DNA of 64,000 bases, taken from assembly GCA_002529455.1 (NCBI GenBank), contig NYMS01000019.1, positions 1-64,000 of the forward strand, in the 5' to 3' direction. Below are positions 7,694 through 17,112 of the stretch, in pieces. This DNA is from Glycomyces fuscus (GTDB taxonomy: Bacteria; Actinomycetota; Actinomycetes; Streptosporangiales; Streptosporangiaceae). The notes under the pieces are model-generated. The model ran no database searches. It was not told where the DNA came from and was given only the letters and a program-made list of their open reading frames with translations. A program made the position numbers and the translations under genes. Each line of letters starts with the position of its first letter. Within the stretch, counting starts at the first letter, position 1.

Positions 7694-9208
7694 ATGGTCC
7701 CCATGTCCCTGAAGAGAACCGCGGCGGTGGGCCTGGCCGCCGTCCTGCTGCTGCTCACCGCCGCCCCCGCCGGGGCCGACGTCCCCGGCGCGGCCGCCGG
7801 CGCGCTGACCCCCGAGGCCGTGGACGCCTACGTGTCCGACTACCTGGACGCCTCGCCCCTCCCCGGAGCCGCCGTCGCGGTGACCCGGGGCGCCGAGGTG
7901 GTGCGCACGGCGGGCTACGGCACCGGCTCCGGGGGCGGGGCGCTCACCGCCGACACCCCCATGGGGGTGGCCTCGGTCAGCAAGGCCTTCACCGCGCTCG
8001 CCGTCATGCAGCTCGTGGAGGACGGCGAGCTCGCCCTCGACGACACGGTGGCGCAACACCTGCCGGAGTTCGCCCTCGACGATCCGCGCGCCACCCGCGT
8101 CACCGTCCGCCAGCTGCTCACCCACACCTCGGGGATGTCCGACACCGCCTTCCGGGAGAAGAGCGCCCCCGTGGCCGACGACCTGGAGGGGGCGCTGGCC
8201 CGGATGGCCGACTCCGGGATGGCCGCCGATCCGGGTACCGAGTTCCACTACCACAACCCCAACTACCACGTGGCGGCCCGCCTGGTGGAGGTCCTCAGCG
8301 GTCGCGCCTTCGGCGAGTACATGGACGAGCGCGTGTTCACGCCGCTGGGCATGGACGACACCCTCACCGTCGACACCGCCGACGAGGTCTTCGCGGCGGG
8401 GGTGGCCCGGGGGCACGTCGCCGTCCTGGGCGCGGCCGTCGCGGTTCCCGAACCGCGGAGCTACTTCAACGGCGCGGGCGGCATGGTCACCACGGCGCAC
8501 GACATGGCCCGCTGGCTCGTCGCGCAGAACAACGGGGGGCGGGGGGCCGACGGCGTCCGCGTCCTGTCGGAGGAGGGGATCGCCGCCACCCACGCCCCGG
8601 TCGGCGGTGCGGGCGGCGACACCGCGCTGGGATGGAACGCCGGGGAGAGCCCGGCGGGCGCGCCGATGCTCTCGCACGGGGGCATCCAGTTCACCTACAC
8701 CGCCCACCAGGCTCTGCTTCCCGAGAGCGGGTACGGGATCGCGGTGATGGCCAACACCGGGCTGGGCAGCGCCGACGCCTCCGCGCTGCTGTACGGGCTG
8801 GTGGCCCTCGCCGACGGCGGGGAGCCCGCGGGGCCGTCCGCCCCGGCGCTGCTGGCGCTCGACCTGGTCCTGGTCGCCCTGGTCGGGCTGACCGGCTACC
8901 TCGCCCAGCGGGGTGTGCGGCGCGCCGGGGCCTGGGCGCAGGCCGCCCGGGCGCGCCCCTGGTGGCGTACCGCGGGACGCCTGCTGCCGGGGGCGGCCGT
9001 GGTCGTCGCGGCCGTGTTCCCGCACCGGCTGGCGGCGCTGCTGGCCCAGGGCCGCGACATGACCTGGGGCCAGACGTTCTACCTGGCCCCCACCGGTCTG
9101 ACCCTGCTGGTGGCCGCCGCGCTGGCCTTCGCCGCGGTGTACGCGGTCCGGACGGTCCGCGTGGCCGGGGCACGGCGGGCGGCCCGGCACACCGAGGCCG
9201 AGGGCTGA
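7694..9208 (+). CDS. Serine hydrolase / beta-lactamase-class C-like with C-terminal membrane segments
   Basis: About 504 residues. There is a cleavable signal peptide (KRTAAVGLAAVLLLLTAAPA, cut after AGA). The penicillin-binding-type domain carries SVSK as the SxxK nucleophile motif, YHN as the YxN motif (HYHNPNYHVAARLVE) and SHGG in place of KTG. The last ~150 residues hold about three hydrophobic segments, so the catalytic domain is probably anchored outside the membrane. Such proteins are D-aminopeptidase/esterase/carboxypeptidase-like; the substrate is unknown. Starts at 7694 (MVPMSLK) or 7703 (MSLKRT) are both possible. Confidence 0.85.
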   Translation: MVPMSLKRTAAVGLAAVLLLLTAAPAGADVPGAAAGALTPEAVDAYVSDYLDASPLPGAAVAVTRGAEVVRTAGYGTGSGGGALTADTPMGVASVSKAFTALAVMQLVEDGELALDDTVAQHLPEFALDDPRATRVTVRQLLTHTSGMSDTAFREKSAPVADDLEGALARMADSGMAADPGTEFHYHNPNYHVAARLVEVLSGRAFGEYMDERVFTPLGMDDTLTVDTADEVFAAGVARGHVAVLGAAVAVPEPRSYFNGAGGMVTTAHDMARWLVAQNNGGRGADGVRVLSEEGIAATHAPVGGAGGDTALGWNAGESPAGAPMLSHGGIQFTYTAHQALLPESGYGIAVMANTGLGSADASALLYGLVALADGGEPAGPSAPALLALDLVLVALVGLTGYLAQRGVRRAGAWAQAARARPWWRTAGRLLPGAAVVVAAVFPHRLAALLAQGRDMTWGQTFYLAPTGLTLLVAAALAFAAVYAVRTVRVAGARRAARHTEAEG

Positions 9209-9257
9209 GGGCACCCGTCCGGGCGGACCGGACCCGGCCGCTCCCGGGGCCGCTCCC

Positions 9258-10535
9258 TCAGGCCAGGAGGCGCATGACCAGCCCCGTGCGCGGTTTGGGG
9301 CCGAACGAGGTGGACTTGCGTGGGGTCAGCTCCCCGCGGTCGGCCACCGCGTACACCTGCTCGACCCGCAGCGCGGGCACGATGGCGGCGGTGCCCTTCT
9401 CGTCGCGGGCGGCCGCGACCGCCTCGGCCGCGTCGTCGTGCACCATCCGCACCCGCTCCTCCGGGACCTCCCACAGAGGCAGCAGCACCTCGTGCAGGGC
9501 GGCCGTCGACAGGTGCCGCCACTGCGGGGAGCGGCCGGGTATGGCCCGCTCCAGCACCCCCTCGTCGAAGCCGTGCACCAGGTGGGCGTCGCCCTCGGCG
9601 GAGACCAGCAGCAGGGCGGGCGCCCGCACCCGGGACAGGGCCCCTTCGGAGGGGTCCGCGACCCGTTCCACCGAGGCCACCGTCCGGGCGGCCGCGACCG
9701 CGGCGCCGGTGTCCAGTCCGGGCAGCACCCGGTGGATGGCGCCCAGCCGGGGAGGGTGGGTGTCGCTGTCCACCAGCAGGGCCAGCCCGTACCGCCAGCC
9801 CGGGTCGTCGCTGGCGGCGCGCAGGCGCCGGTAGGCGGCGTAGCGGTGGTGCCCGTCGGCGATCAGCGCGGACCGGCCCGCCAGGTCCGCGCGGATCCGC
9901 CGCAGCACGGCGGGATCGGTGAGCGCCCAGAGCCGGTGCTCGGCGCCGTCGCGGGTGCGCGCGTGCGTCAGCGGGGCGCCCGCGACCGCCTCGGTCGCGG
10001 CCGACGCGTCTCCGCCGCCGCCCCGGTAGACCAGGAAGATCGGTTCGAGGTTGGCCCGGGCCAGGCCCATCAGGTGGAAACGGTCGCGTACCGGCGGGTC
10101 GGCCACGTCCTCGTGCGGTCGTACGGCGGACTCGGCGCCCTCCTCGGGCAGCCGCAGGTTGCCCACCAGCCCGCGCTGGCGCCGCCCGTCGGCCGTGACC
10201 TGCTCGTACACGTACAGCGCCGGTCGCGCGTCCAGGGCGAGCACCCCGTCGTCGATCCAGCTGCGCAGCAGGTCGGCGGCCGTGCGGTAGCGGCGCGGCA
10301 CGGCCGCCCCCGGGGAGGCGGGGCTCTGCCGGCTCAGTTCGAAGGGCAGGGTGACCCGCGCCGCGTTGTGCGGGTCGGAGCGCTGCAGCTCGCGTGCCTC
10401 GTCCGCGTCGGGGATGTCGTAGGGAGGGGCCAGGAGTCGTGCGAGGTCGAACTCCCCGTCGACGAAGCGGTCCGCGTCCGGGTCGGTGTAGCGCAGGCCC
10501 CGGAAGGGCGCCAGTTCGAGAGGTTGGCGTGGCAT
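9258..10535 (-). CDS. DUF1015 family protein
   Basis: 425 residues with the DUF1015 layout: N-terminal PFRGLRYTDP and LLAPPYDI, YVYEQ in the first third, central LIADGHHRYAAYRRL, and a C-terminal KPRTGLVMRLL. The family is widespread and has been linked to serine/threonine metabolism in some species through serine-kinase-like relatives, but no activity can be assigned here. The ATG at 10535 fits the family start. It is followed on the same strand, upstream, by the small SCP2-like gene, but separated by about 50 bp. Confidence 0.85.
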   Translation of the reverse strand: MPRQPLELAPFRGLRYTDPDADRFVDGEFDLARLLAPPYDIPDADEARELQRSDPHNAARVTLPFELSRQSPASPGAAVPRRYRTAADLLRSWIDDGVLALDARPALYVYEQVTADGRRQRGLVGNLRLPEEGAESAVRPHEDVADPPVRDRFHLMGLARANLEPIFLVYRGGGGDASAATEAVAGAPLTHARTRDGAEHRLWALTDPAVLRRIRADLAGRSALIADGHHRYAAYRRLRAASDDPGWRYGLALLVDSDTHPPRLGAIHRVLPGLDTGAAVAAARTVASVERVADPSEGALSRVRAPALLLVSAEGDAHLVHGFDEGVLERAIPGRSPQWRHLSTAALHEVLLPLWEVPEERVRMVHDDAAEAVAAARDEKGTAAIVPALRVEQVYAVADRGELTPRKSTSFGPKPRTGLVMRLLA

Positions 10536-10585
10536 CCCAGCACGGTACCCGCCGCCGTTCGCCGGTCGGTCGCCGAGCGGCCCGG

Positions 10586-10936
10586 TCAGAGGAGTCTGCG
10601 CACCCGCAGCAGGTCGCCGACGCTGGCGTCGATCCTCACCCGGCGCCCGAACAGGGCCTTGGCCGCGTCCAGGCGGTCCTCGGCCAGGGCCACCAGGTCG
10701 TCACTGCCCACGGTGATCCGTACCTGTGCCCGGGGCGCGGGCCGGTCCGCGGGGCGGGGGGAGACGTCGACCAGGCCGTTGAGGGTCAGCCGCATGTCGA
10801 AGACGGTCTCCAGGTCCGGGACCTCCACGCTGAGGGAGCGCTCACGGATGTGCTTGCGGCGCTCCTCGTCGGGACGGGCGAGGATGCGCTGGTTCACCTT
10901 CTCGATGCCGGCGAGACACGCGTCGATGCTGCTCAT
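10586..10936 (-). CDS. SCP2/sterol-carrier-like small protein
   Basis: 116 residues from the ATG at 10936 (MSSIDACLAGIEKVNQRILA). The second half resembles the SCP2 fold (VFDMRLTLNGLVDVSP, QVRITVGSDDLVALAEDRLDAAKALF GRRVRID, split here only for length). SCP2-type proteins bind hydrophobic ligands; the ligand here is unknown. The gene is divergent from the histone-tail protein gene. Confidence 0.75.
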   Translation of the reverse strand: MSSIDACLAGIEKVNQRILARPDEERRKHIRERSLSVEVPDLETVFDMRLTLNGLVDVSPRPADRPAPRAQVRITVGSDDLVALAEDRLDAAKALFGRRVRIDASVGDLLRVRRLL

Positions 10937-11131
10937 GGCCACATCATGCCCCAGGTGCCGGACGTTCGCGTCCTTCCGGTGCCATCGGGACGAATGGGGC
11001 GGTCTTGGGAGTTCACGTGTCAACGGCGGTTCCGCCCCGGTAGCGTTGGCCACGACCCCCCGTCGCGCAGCGGCTTCCCCTGCCCGCGCCCCCTTCATCT
11101 TCCGCGGTCCCATCAAGGAGCACTTGTCATC

Positions 11132-11866
11132 ATGGTCGTCGACGCGGTACGCACCTACCTCGATGCCGCCAGTGGCCTCACCGAACTCTCGCGCAAGCAG
11201 GCCGTCGCCGCCGCCAAGACCCTTCTCAGGGCCGAGGGCTCCGCCGCGCCGGCCGCGGCGGAGGGGGAGAGCCTGCCGCCGCGGGTGGGGCAGAGCATCC
11301 AGAACCTGGCCGGGGAGCTCATCGAGACCAGCCAGGCCAACCGCGCGGCCATCGCCGACCTGGTCCGCGCCGAGGTCGGGCGCCAGCTGGAGCGGATGGA
11401 CGTCGTGCCGCGCGCCGACCACGAGCGGCTGGTGCGCCGGGTCGCCGAGCTCGAACGCCGCCTGGCCGCCCGCCACGCGGTCGAGCACGCCCTGGCCCCC
11501 GTCGACGCGGGCGCCTCCTCGCCGGTGCGCTCCGCGGCCTCCGCGGTGTCCGACGGCCCCGGCGCCGACGCTCCCGCCCGGGCCGCGGGCGGATCCGCCG
11601 AGGACGCCGCCGAGGGCGGCACCGGGGACGCGGAGGCCGCGGCGGGCACGGCCGGGACGGAGGAGGCCGCCGACGGCGCGGACGGCTCGGCGGGGGAGGC
11701 CGGGACCGCTTCCGCGTCCGGCGACGAGAGCGGCTCCGAGTCCGAGTCCGACTCCGAGGCCGCCAGGAAGCCCGCGGCGAGGAAGCCCCGTACCGCGGCC
11801 AAGACGGCCCGCGCGCGCACCACGGCCAAGCGCACCACCAAGAGCAGGGGCACCACGAAGAAGTAG
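11132..11866 (+). CDS. Helical protein with histone H1-like Lys/Ala/Thr C-terminal tail
   Basis: 244 residues in three parts. Residues 1-110 are helical with phasin- or coiled-coil-like heptads (LSRKQAVAAAKTLL; LVRRVAELERRLAAR). Residues ~115-205 are an Ala/Glu/Gly/Ser acidic low-complexity linker. The last ~35 residues are a basic tail of ARKPAARK, KTARARTTAKRTTK type, like eukaryotic H1 and bacterial HupB/Hc1 tails. DNA binding by the tail is likely but inferred. AAGGAG at 11115-11120 serves as ribosome site. The same gene arrangement before tlyA occurs in other actinomycetes as far as I recall. Confidence 0.75.
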   Translation: MVVDAVRTYLDAASGLTELSRKQAVAAAKTLLRAEGSAAPAAAEGESLPPRVGQSIQNLAGELIETSQANRAAIADLVRAEVGRQLERMDVVPRADHERLVRRVAELERRLAARHAVEHALAPVDAGASSPVRSAASAVSDGPGADAPARAAGGSAEDAAEGGTGDAEAAAGTAGTEEAADGADGSAGEAGTASASGDESGSESESDSEAARKPAARKPRTAAKTARARTTAKRTTKSRGTTKK

Positions 11867-11896
11867 AGTCGGACCAACGCGAACACCGGGAGAGGC

Positions 11897-12094
11897 ATGG
11901 ACCCCAACGAGCAGGCCCAGGCACTGGCCGAGCAGACCCTCCACAGCACCAGGGAGCGGCTGGACTCGCTGGCGACCCTGCCCACCGCCGAGCACGTCGC
12001 GGTCTTCGACACCCTGCACCAGGAGCTGTCCGGGGTGCTCGGCGCGCTCGACCAGGGCGCCAGCGCCCCCGAACAGCCCCGGTATCCTAGGTAA
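11897..12094 (+). CDS. Small conserved protein upstream of tlyA
   Basis: 65 residues, mostly helical (EQAQALAEQTLHSTRERLDS), with the conserved-looking core HVAVFDTLHQELSGVLGALD. GGGAGAGGC precedes the ATG. It lies between the histone-tail gene (30 bp) and tlyA (2 bp) and is probably co-transcribed with both. Function unknown; no catalytic motif is seen. Confidence 0.75.
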   Translation: MDPNEQAQALAEQTLHSTRERLDSLATLPTAEHVAVFDTLHQELSGVLGALDQGASAPEQPRYPR

Positions 12095-12096
12095 CC

Positions 12097-12897
12097 ATGG
12101 CAAAACGCACCCGGCTCGACGCGGAACTGGTCCGTCGCGGGCACGCACGTTCCCGCGGTCACGCAGCCGAGATCATCGAGGGCGGATTCGTCAAGGTCGC
12201 GGGGATCGTGGCCTCCAAGGCCGCGACCCAGGTCGGCCAGGACCAGCCCATCGTGGTCCGCCCGCCCTCCGACGAGCCCCCCTACGTCTCCCGCGGCGCA
12301 CACAAGCTCATCGGCGCCCTCGACGCCTTCGAGTTCGACGTCGCCGACCGGCGGGCACTGGACGCCGGCGCCTCCACCGGCGGGTTCACCGACGTGCTGC
12401 TGCGCCGCCGGGCGGCCCACGTCACCGCCGTGGACGTCGGCTACGGCCAGCTGGCCTGGTCGCTGCGCAGCAACGACCGCGTGCGCGTGATGGAGCGGGT
12501 CAACGTCCGCGAGCTCACCCCCGAGCAGATCGGCGAGCCCCGCCCCGACCTGGTCGTGGGAGACCTGTCGTTCATCTCACTGCGCCTGGTGCTGAAGGCG
12601 CTCCGGGACTGCGTGGCCCCCGACGCCGACTTCGTGCTCATGGTCAAGCCCCAGTTCGAGGTCGGCAAGGCCAAGGTCGGCGCGGGGGGAGTGGTCCGCG
12701 AGCCCGAGCTGCGCGCCGAGGCCGTCTCCGACGTGGCCGCCTACGCCCTCACCCTGGGGCTGGGCACCGTCGGCGTCACCGCCAGCCCCCTGCCGGGGCC
12801 CTCCGGCAACGTCGAGTACTTCCTGTGGATGCGCGCGGGGGCCGAGCCCCTGGACCCGGACGCGTTGGCCCGGGCCCTGGAGGAGGGGCCGCGCTAG
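12097..12897 (+). CDS. tlyA: TlyA family 16S/23S rRNA (cytidine-2'-O)-methyltransferase
   Basis: 266 residues: an S4 RNA-binding domain (residues 5-60, RLDAELVRRGHARSRGHAAE) followed by an FtsJ-type Rossmann methyltransferase (LDAGASTGGFTDVLL). The family's K-D-K-E catalytic tetrad can be read as K70, D156, K184 and E240. In mycobacteria TlyA 2'-O-methylates 16S C1409 and 23S C1920, and loss gives capreomycin resistance. It starts two bases after the small gene upstream, so translation is probably coupled. It begins the conserved tlyA - NAD kinase - recN run. Confidence 0.93.
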   Translation: MAKRTRLDAELVRRGHARSRGHAAEIIEGGFVKVAGIVASKAATQVGQDQPIVVRPPSDEPPYVSRGAHKLIGALDAFEFDVADRRALDAGASTGGFTDVLLRRRAAHVTAVDVGYGQLAWSLRSNDRVRVMERVNVRELTPEQIGEPRPDLVVGDLSFISLRLVLKALRDCVAPDADFVLMVKPQFEVGKAKVGAGGVVREPELRAEAVSDVAAYALTLGLGTVGVTASPLPGPSGNVEYFLWMRAGAEPLDPDALARALEEGPR

Positions 12898-13008
12898 CGA
12901 CCGTGGCAGCGTGTCTCAGGAGTCCGGTAACGTGACCCGGCCGGGTCGGTGAACGCCCCGGCCAGCACTTCAGACTCCCCGCGGGGGAGTGAACGTAAGG
13001 GGACGGCG

Positions 13009-13935
13009 ATGACCAGCGGACGCAGTGTTCTCCTGCTGGCCCACACCGGTCGGCCCGCCGCGGTACGCAGTGCCCAGCTGGTCCACGAGAGCCTGAGCCG
13101 GGCCGGGCTGACCGTGCGCATGCTCAAGACCGAGCTCGAGGAACTGGCCGCGGAGAACTGCGTGCTCTCCCCGGTCGAGGTCGTCGAGCCGGGCGAGGCG
13201 GCCGAGGGCGCCGAGCTGGTCATGGTGCTCGGCGGGGACGGCACCCTGCTGCGGGCGGCGGAGATCGCGCGCCCGGCCGGGGCGCCCCTGCTCGGGGTGA
13301 ACCTGGGCCACGTCGGGTTCCTGGCCGAGGCCGAGCGCGAGGACCTGGGCGCGACCGTGCGCAGCGTCGTCAACCGCGACTACGACGTCGAGGAGCGCAT
13401 GACCCTGGACGTGGCGGTCTTCAACGGCGGCCGGGGCGACGGGAGCCCGCCCGTGCGCAACTGGGCGCTCAACGACGCGACCCTGGAGAAGGGTGAGGCG
13501 CGCCGCATCCTGGAGACCGTCCTGGAGATCGACGGCCGTCCGCTCTCGCGCTGGGCCTGCGACGGTGTGGTGTGCGCCACCCCGACGGGGTCCACCGCGC
13601 ACGCCTTCTCCGCGGGCGGCCCGGTGGTGTGGCCGGACGTGGACGCCCTGATGGTCGTGCCGCTCAGCGCGCACGCCCTGTTCGCGCGGCCCCTGGTGGT
13701 GGGGCCGAACGCGACCGTGGCCCTGGAGGTGGTCCCGTCCACGGCGCCGGGCGTGCTCTGGTGCGACGGACGGCGTATGGTCGAATTGCCCGCAGGGGCA
13801 CGAATCGAGATCACCCGTGCCGACACGCCGGTCCGGCTGGCCCGGCTGCACCGGGCGCCGTTCACCGACCGGCTGGTGGCCAAGTTCGGACTGTCGGTCG
13901 CCGGATGGCGCGGACGGGGCGAGCACGGCCGCTGA
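13009..13935 (+). CDS. nadK: NAD kinase
   Basis: 308 residues. The signature GGDGTLL is at ~75-81, the NDATLEKG (NE/D) motif near 154 and the substrate loop CATPTGSTAHAFSAGGPVV near 185. The enzyme phosphorylates NAD(+) to NADP(+) with ATP or polyphosphate. The ATG at 13009 is preferred over an earlier in-frame ATG because AAGGGG lies just upstream. Standing between tlyA and recN is the usual actinobacterial order. Confidence 0.94.
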   Translation: MTSGRSVLLLAHTGRPAAVRSAQLVHESLSRAGLTVRMLKTELEELAAENCVLSPVEVVEPGEAAEGAELVMVLGGDGTLLRAAEIARPAGAPLLGVNLGHVGFLAEAEREDLGATVRSVVNRDYDVEERMTLDVAVFNGGRGDGSPPVRNWALNDATLEKGEARRILETVLEIDGRPLSRWACDGVVCATPTGSTAHAFSAGGPVVWPDVDALMVVPLSAHALFARPLVVGPNATVALEVVPSTAPGVLWCDGRRMVELPAGARIEITRADTPVRLARLHRAPFTDRLVAKFGLSVAGWRGRGEHGR

Positions 13936-14019
13936 CCGGACCCGCGGGGCCCGGTACGTCGTGCACGCGTGCGTGGTACGCGCGTGTGGGGAGTGGCGTC
14001 AACTACAGGAGAGGGATCG

Positions 14020-15729
14020 GTGCTCGAAGAAGTCCGTATCCAGGGACTCGGAGTCATTGACGACGCCGTTTTGGAGTTGTCACCGGGGCTGACCGTCGTC
14101 ACCGGCGAGACCGGCGCGGGAAAGACCATGGTCGTCACCGGGCTCGGACTGCTCTTCGGCGGCCGGGCCGATCCCCAGCGAGTACGCCCGGGCGCCGACC
14201 GGGCCGTGGTGGAGGGGCGCCTGACCGTTCCCCCGGGCGGCCGGGTGGCCGCCCGCGTGCTGGAGGCGGGGGGCGACATCGACGACGACGTCCTCATCCT
14301 CACCCGCGCCGTGTCGGCCGAGGGCCGGTCGCGCGCCACCATGGGCGGCCGCTCCGCCCCGGTGAGCCTGCTCGCCTACCTCGCCGACGACCTGGTCGCC
14401 GTGCACGGCCAGTCCGACCAGCAGCGCCTGCTGCGCTCCGACCGGCAGCGCTCCTCCCTGGACCGCTTCGCGGGCGAGCAGCTGGCCAAGGCCCTCAAGC
14501 AGTACACCGTGGCCTACCGGCGCCACCGCGAGGTGTCGGCGGAGCTGGAGGAGCTGGTGGAGCGGGCGCGCGAGCGCGCCCAGGAGGCCGACATGCTCCG
14601 CTTCGGCGCGGAGGAGATCGCCGCCGCCGAGCTCCAGCCCGGCGAGGACGCCGAGCTGCTCGCGGAGGAGACGAGGCTGGCGCACGCCGACAGCCTGCGT
14701 GTGGCGGCCACCACCGCCCACGAGGCGCTGGCCGGGGACCCGGCCTCCGACGTGGAGGTCGACGTGGCCGCGCTGCTCTCGGCGGCCCGGCAGGCCGTGG
14801 CGGCGGTGCGCGAGCACGACGCCGAACTGGCCGCGATCGGCGACCGCCTGGACGAGGCCTCCTACATCCTCACCGACGCCGCCACCGAGCTGGCCTCCTA
14901 CGCCGAGTCGGTGGACGCCGACCCCGCCCGTCTGGCCCTGGTGCAGGAACGCCGCGCGCTGCTCACCTCGCTCTCGCGCAAGTACGGCGCGACCACGGAC
15001 GAGGTGCTGGCCTGGGCCGAGAACGCGACCAAGCGGCTGGCCGACCTGGAGGGCGACGACGAGCGCATCGACGCGCTGCGCGCGGAGGCCGACGAGCTGT
15101 ACGAGCGCATGCACCTCTTCGCCGACGAGCTGACCCGTGTGCGCACCGAGGCCGCCGACCGGTTCGGCGCGGCCGTGACCGAGGAGCTGACCGCGCTGGC
15201 CATGCCGCACGCCCGCGTGAGCGTGCGCATCACCACGGGTGAGGAGTTCGGCCCCTACGGCCGCGACGAGGTCGAGGTCCTGCTGGCCCCGCACCCCAGC
15301 TCTCCGCCCCTGGCCCTGCACAAGGGCGCCTCGGGCGGTGAGCTCTCGCGCGTGATGCTGGCCATCGAGGTGGTCTTCGCCGGCGCCGACCCGGTGCCCA
15401 CGTTCGTCTTCGACGAGGTGGACGCGGGTGTGGGCGGCAAGGCCGCGGTGGAGATCGGCCGCCGCCTGGCCCGGCTGGCCCAGCGCGCCCAGGTCATCGT
15501 CGTCACGCACCTGCCGCAGGTCGCGGCGTTCGCCGACGCCCACCTGGTGGTGGAGAAGTCCACCGAGGGCCTGGTCACCGAGAGCGGTGTGGTGCGGCTG
15601 GACCGCGGGGGCCGGGTCCGGGAGCTGTCGCGGATGCTCGCGGGGTTGGAGGACTCCGAGCTGGGCCGTGCCCACGCCGAGGAACTGCTCACCAACGCCG
15701 CCCCGGAGCGCGCCTATCCGGCCGCCTGA
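14020..15729 (+). CDS. recN: DNA repair protein RecN
   Basis: 569 residues of SMC type. The N-terminal Walker A is GETGAGKT (29-36), followed by the RecN mark VHGQSDQQRLL. The middle has two long coiled-coil stretches (residues ~150-210 and 320-370). The C-terminal ABC signature is ASGGELSRVMLA, then Walker B TFVFDEVDAGVGGKAA and HLPQVAA. RecN holds DNA ends or sisters together during double-strand-break repair. The GTG at 14020 follows AGGAGAGGG. The 85-bp gap to nadK suggests the same operon. Confidence 0.94.
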   Translation: MLEEVRIQGLGVIDDAVLELSPGLTVVTGETGAGKTMVVTGLGLLFGGRADPQRVRPGADRAVVEGRLTVPPGGRVAARVLEAGGDIDDDVLILTRAVSAEGRSRATMGGRSAPVSLLAYLADDLVAVHGQSDQQRLLRSDRQRSSLDRFAGEQLAKALKQYTVAYRRHREVSAELEELVERARERAQEADMLRFGAEEIAAAELQPGEDAELLAEETRLAHADSLRVAATTAHEALAGDPASDVEVDVAALLSAARQAVAAVREHDAELAAIGDRLDEASYILTDAATELASYAESVDADPARLALVQERRALLTSLSRKYGATTDEVLAWAENATKRLADLEGDDERIDALRAEADELYERMHLFADELTRVRTEAADRFGAAVTEELTALAMPHARVSVRITTGEEFGPYGRDEVEVLLAPHPSSPPLALHKGASGGELSRVMLAIEVVFAGADPVPTFVFDEVDAGVGGKAAVEIGRRLARLAQRAQVIVVTHLPQVAAFADAHLVVEKSTEGLVTESGVVRLDRGGRVRELSRMLAGLEDSELGRAHAEELLTNAAPERAYPAA

Positions 15730-15857
15730 CCTGGGCGTTGCGTACACGTTCGGAACGGATGTGTGACCTTCTGCCGTTTTGGGGTAGTGGCGGGAAGATC
15801 GCCGTTACCGTCCCGGAACGGGGTGAGAACGGTGGCCTCGACCAGAACACGCCGATC

Positions 15858-15869
15858 TCACAGCTGTGA
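15858..15869. promoter_or_regulatory. Perfect 12-bp palindrome upstream of steA
   Basis: TCACAGCTGTGA is perfectly self-complementary and lies 28 bases before the steA start, in a 168-bp gap after recN that probably holds the steA promoter. It resembles half of a CRP-family site but could be any dimeric regulator's site. Confidence 0.4.
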
Positions 15870-15897
15870 TGACTCTCCGTAGGTGAGTTCTGACAGT

Positions 15898-17112
15898 ATG
15901 CCAGCGATGAAGGTATCGGATGCGCTCAGCGCCACAGTCATGCGGTTCCGCCGCACCCGGGCGGACGCTCCCACAGGGCTGATCGCGCCCGTCCGCTCGG
16001 ACCGGCGCACCAAGAACCTGACCAAACGTCTGCGACCGGGCGACATCGCGGTCGTCGACCACGTCGACCTGGACCGCGTCAGCGCCGAGGCCCTGGTGGG
16101 CTGCGGTGTGTCGGCGGTCCTCAACGTCGCCACGAGTATCAGCGGCCGCTACCCCAACCAGGGGCCGGAGATGATCGTGGACGCGGGTATCCCCCTGGTC
16201 GACGACGTCGATCCCGAGGTGTTCACCCGCGTCCGCGACGGCGAGCGGCTCCGCCTGGAGGGCGCCACCCTGTACCGCGGAGACGAGGTCGTCGCGCGCG
16301 GCACCCTCCAGGACGCGGGGACCGTCAGCGCCGCGATGGAGGAGGCCCGCGCGGGGCTGGCCACGCAGCTGGAGGCGTTCGCGGCCAACACCATGGCCTA
16401 CCTCCAGCACGAGCGCGACCTGCTCCTGGACGGCATCGGCATCCCCGCCATCGAGACCGACATCGAGGGCCGTCACGTCCTCATCGTGGTCCGCGGCTAC
16501 CACTACCGGGAGGACATCGCGGCGCTGCGGCCCTACATCCGCGAGTTCCGCCCGGTCATCATCGCCGTGGACGGCGGGGCGGACGCGGTCATGGAGGCCG
16601 GGTACCGGCCCGACATCATCGTCGGCGACTTCGACTCGGTCTCGGACCGGGCGCTGGCCAGCGGAGCCGAGCTGGTCGTGCACGCCTACCGGGACGGCAG
16701 GGCCCCGGGCCTGCCCCGGCTCACCGACCTGGGGTACGGCGCGGTGGTCTTCCCCGCCACGGGGACCAGCGAGGACGTGGCGATGATGCTCGCCGACGGC
16801 GCGGGCGCCGCGCTCATCGTGGCCGTGGGCACCCACGCCACCCTGGAGGAGTTCCTCGACAAGGGCCGGGCGGGGATGGCCAGCACCTTCCTGACCCGGC
16901 TGCGGGTGGGCGGCAAGCTCGTCGACGCCAAGGGCGTCAGCCGCCTGTACCGCTCACGCATCTCCCCCTGGGCACTGCTCGGGCTGGTCGCGGCCTGCCT
17001 GCTCACCATCGTGGTCGCCGCCTACAGCTCACCGGCGGGCCAGGTCTACCTCACCTTTCTCGCGGCGCGCTGGGACGCGTTCTCCTACTGGTTGACAGGG
17101 CTGTTGACGTGA
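15898..17112 (+). CDS. steA: SteA, septation-linked protein with thiamine-pyrophosphokinase-like fold
   Basis: 404 residues. The body carries a Thi80-like catalytic fold (IIAVDGGADAVMEAGYRPD, then IIVGDFDSVSD) but the usual thiamine context is absent. One transmembrane helix lies near the C-terminus (PWALLGLVAACLLTIVVAAY). In Corynebacterium, SteA and SteB form a complex at the septum and affect the cell-separation hydrolase RipA; the steA-steB order is the same here. The start ATG at 15898 (MPAMKVSD) follows an AGGTGAG site; the ATG at 15907 is an alternative. Its stop overlaps steB. Confidence 0.88.
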   Translation: MPAMKVSDALSATVMRFRRTRADAPTGLIAPVRSDRRTKNLTKRLRPGDIAVVDHVDLDRVSAEALVGCGVSAVLNVATSISGRYPNQGPEMIVDAGIPLVDDVDPEVFTRVRDGERLRLEGATLYRGDEVVARGTLQDAGTVSAAMEEARAGLATQLEAFAANTMAYLQHERDLLLDGIGIPAIETDIEGRHVLIVVRGYHYREDIAALRPYIREFRPVIIAVDGGADAVMEAGYRPDIIVGDFDSVSDRALASGAELVVHAYRDGRAPGLPRLTDLGYGAVVFPATGTSEDVAMMLADGAGAALIVAVGTHATLEEFLDKGRAGMASTFLTRLRVGGKLVDAKGVSRLYRSRISPWALLGLVAACLLTIVVAAYSSPAGQVYLTFLAARWDAFSYWLTGLLT

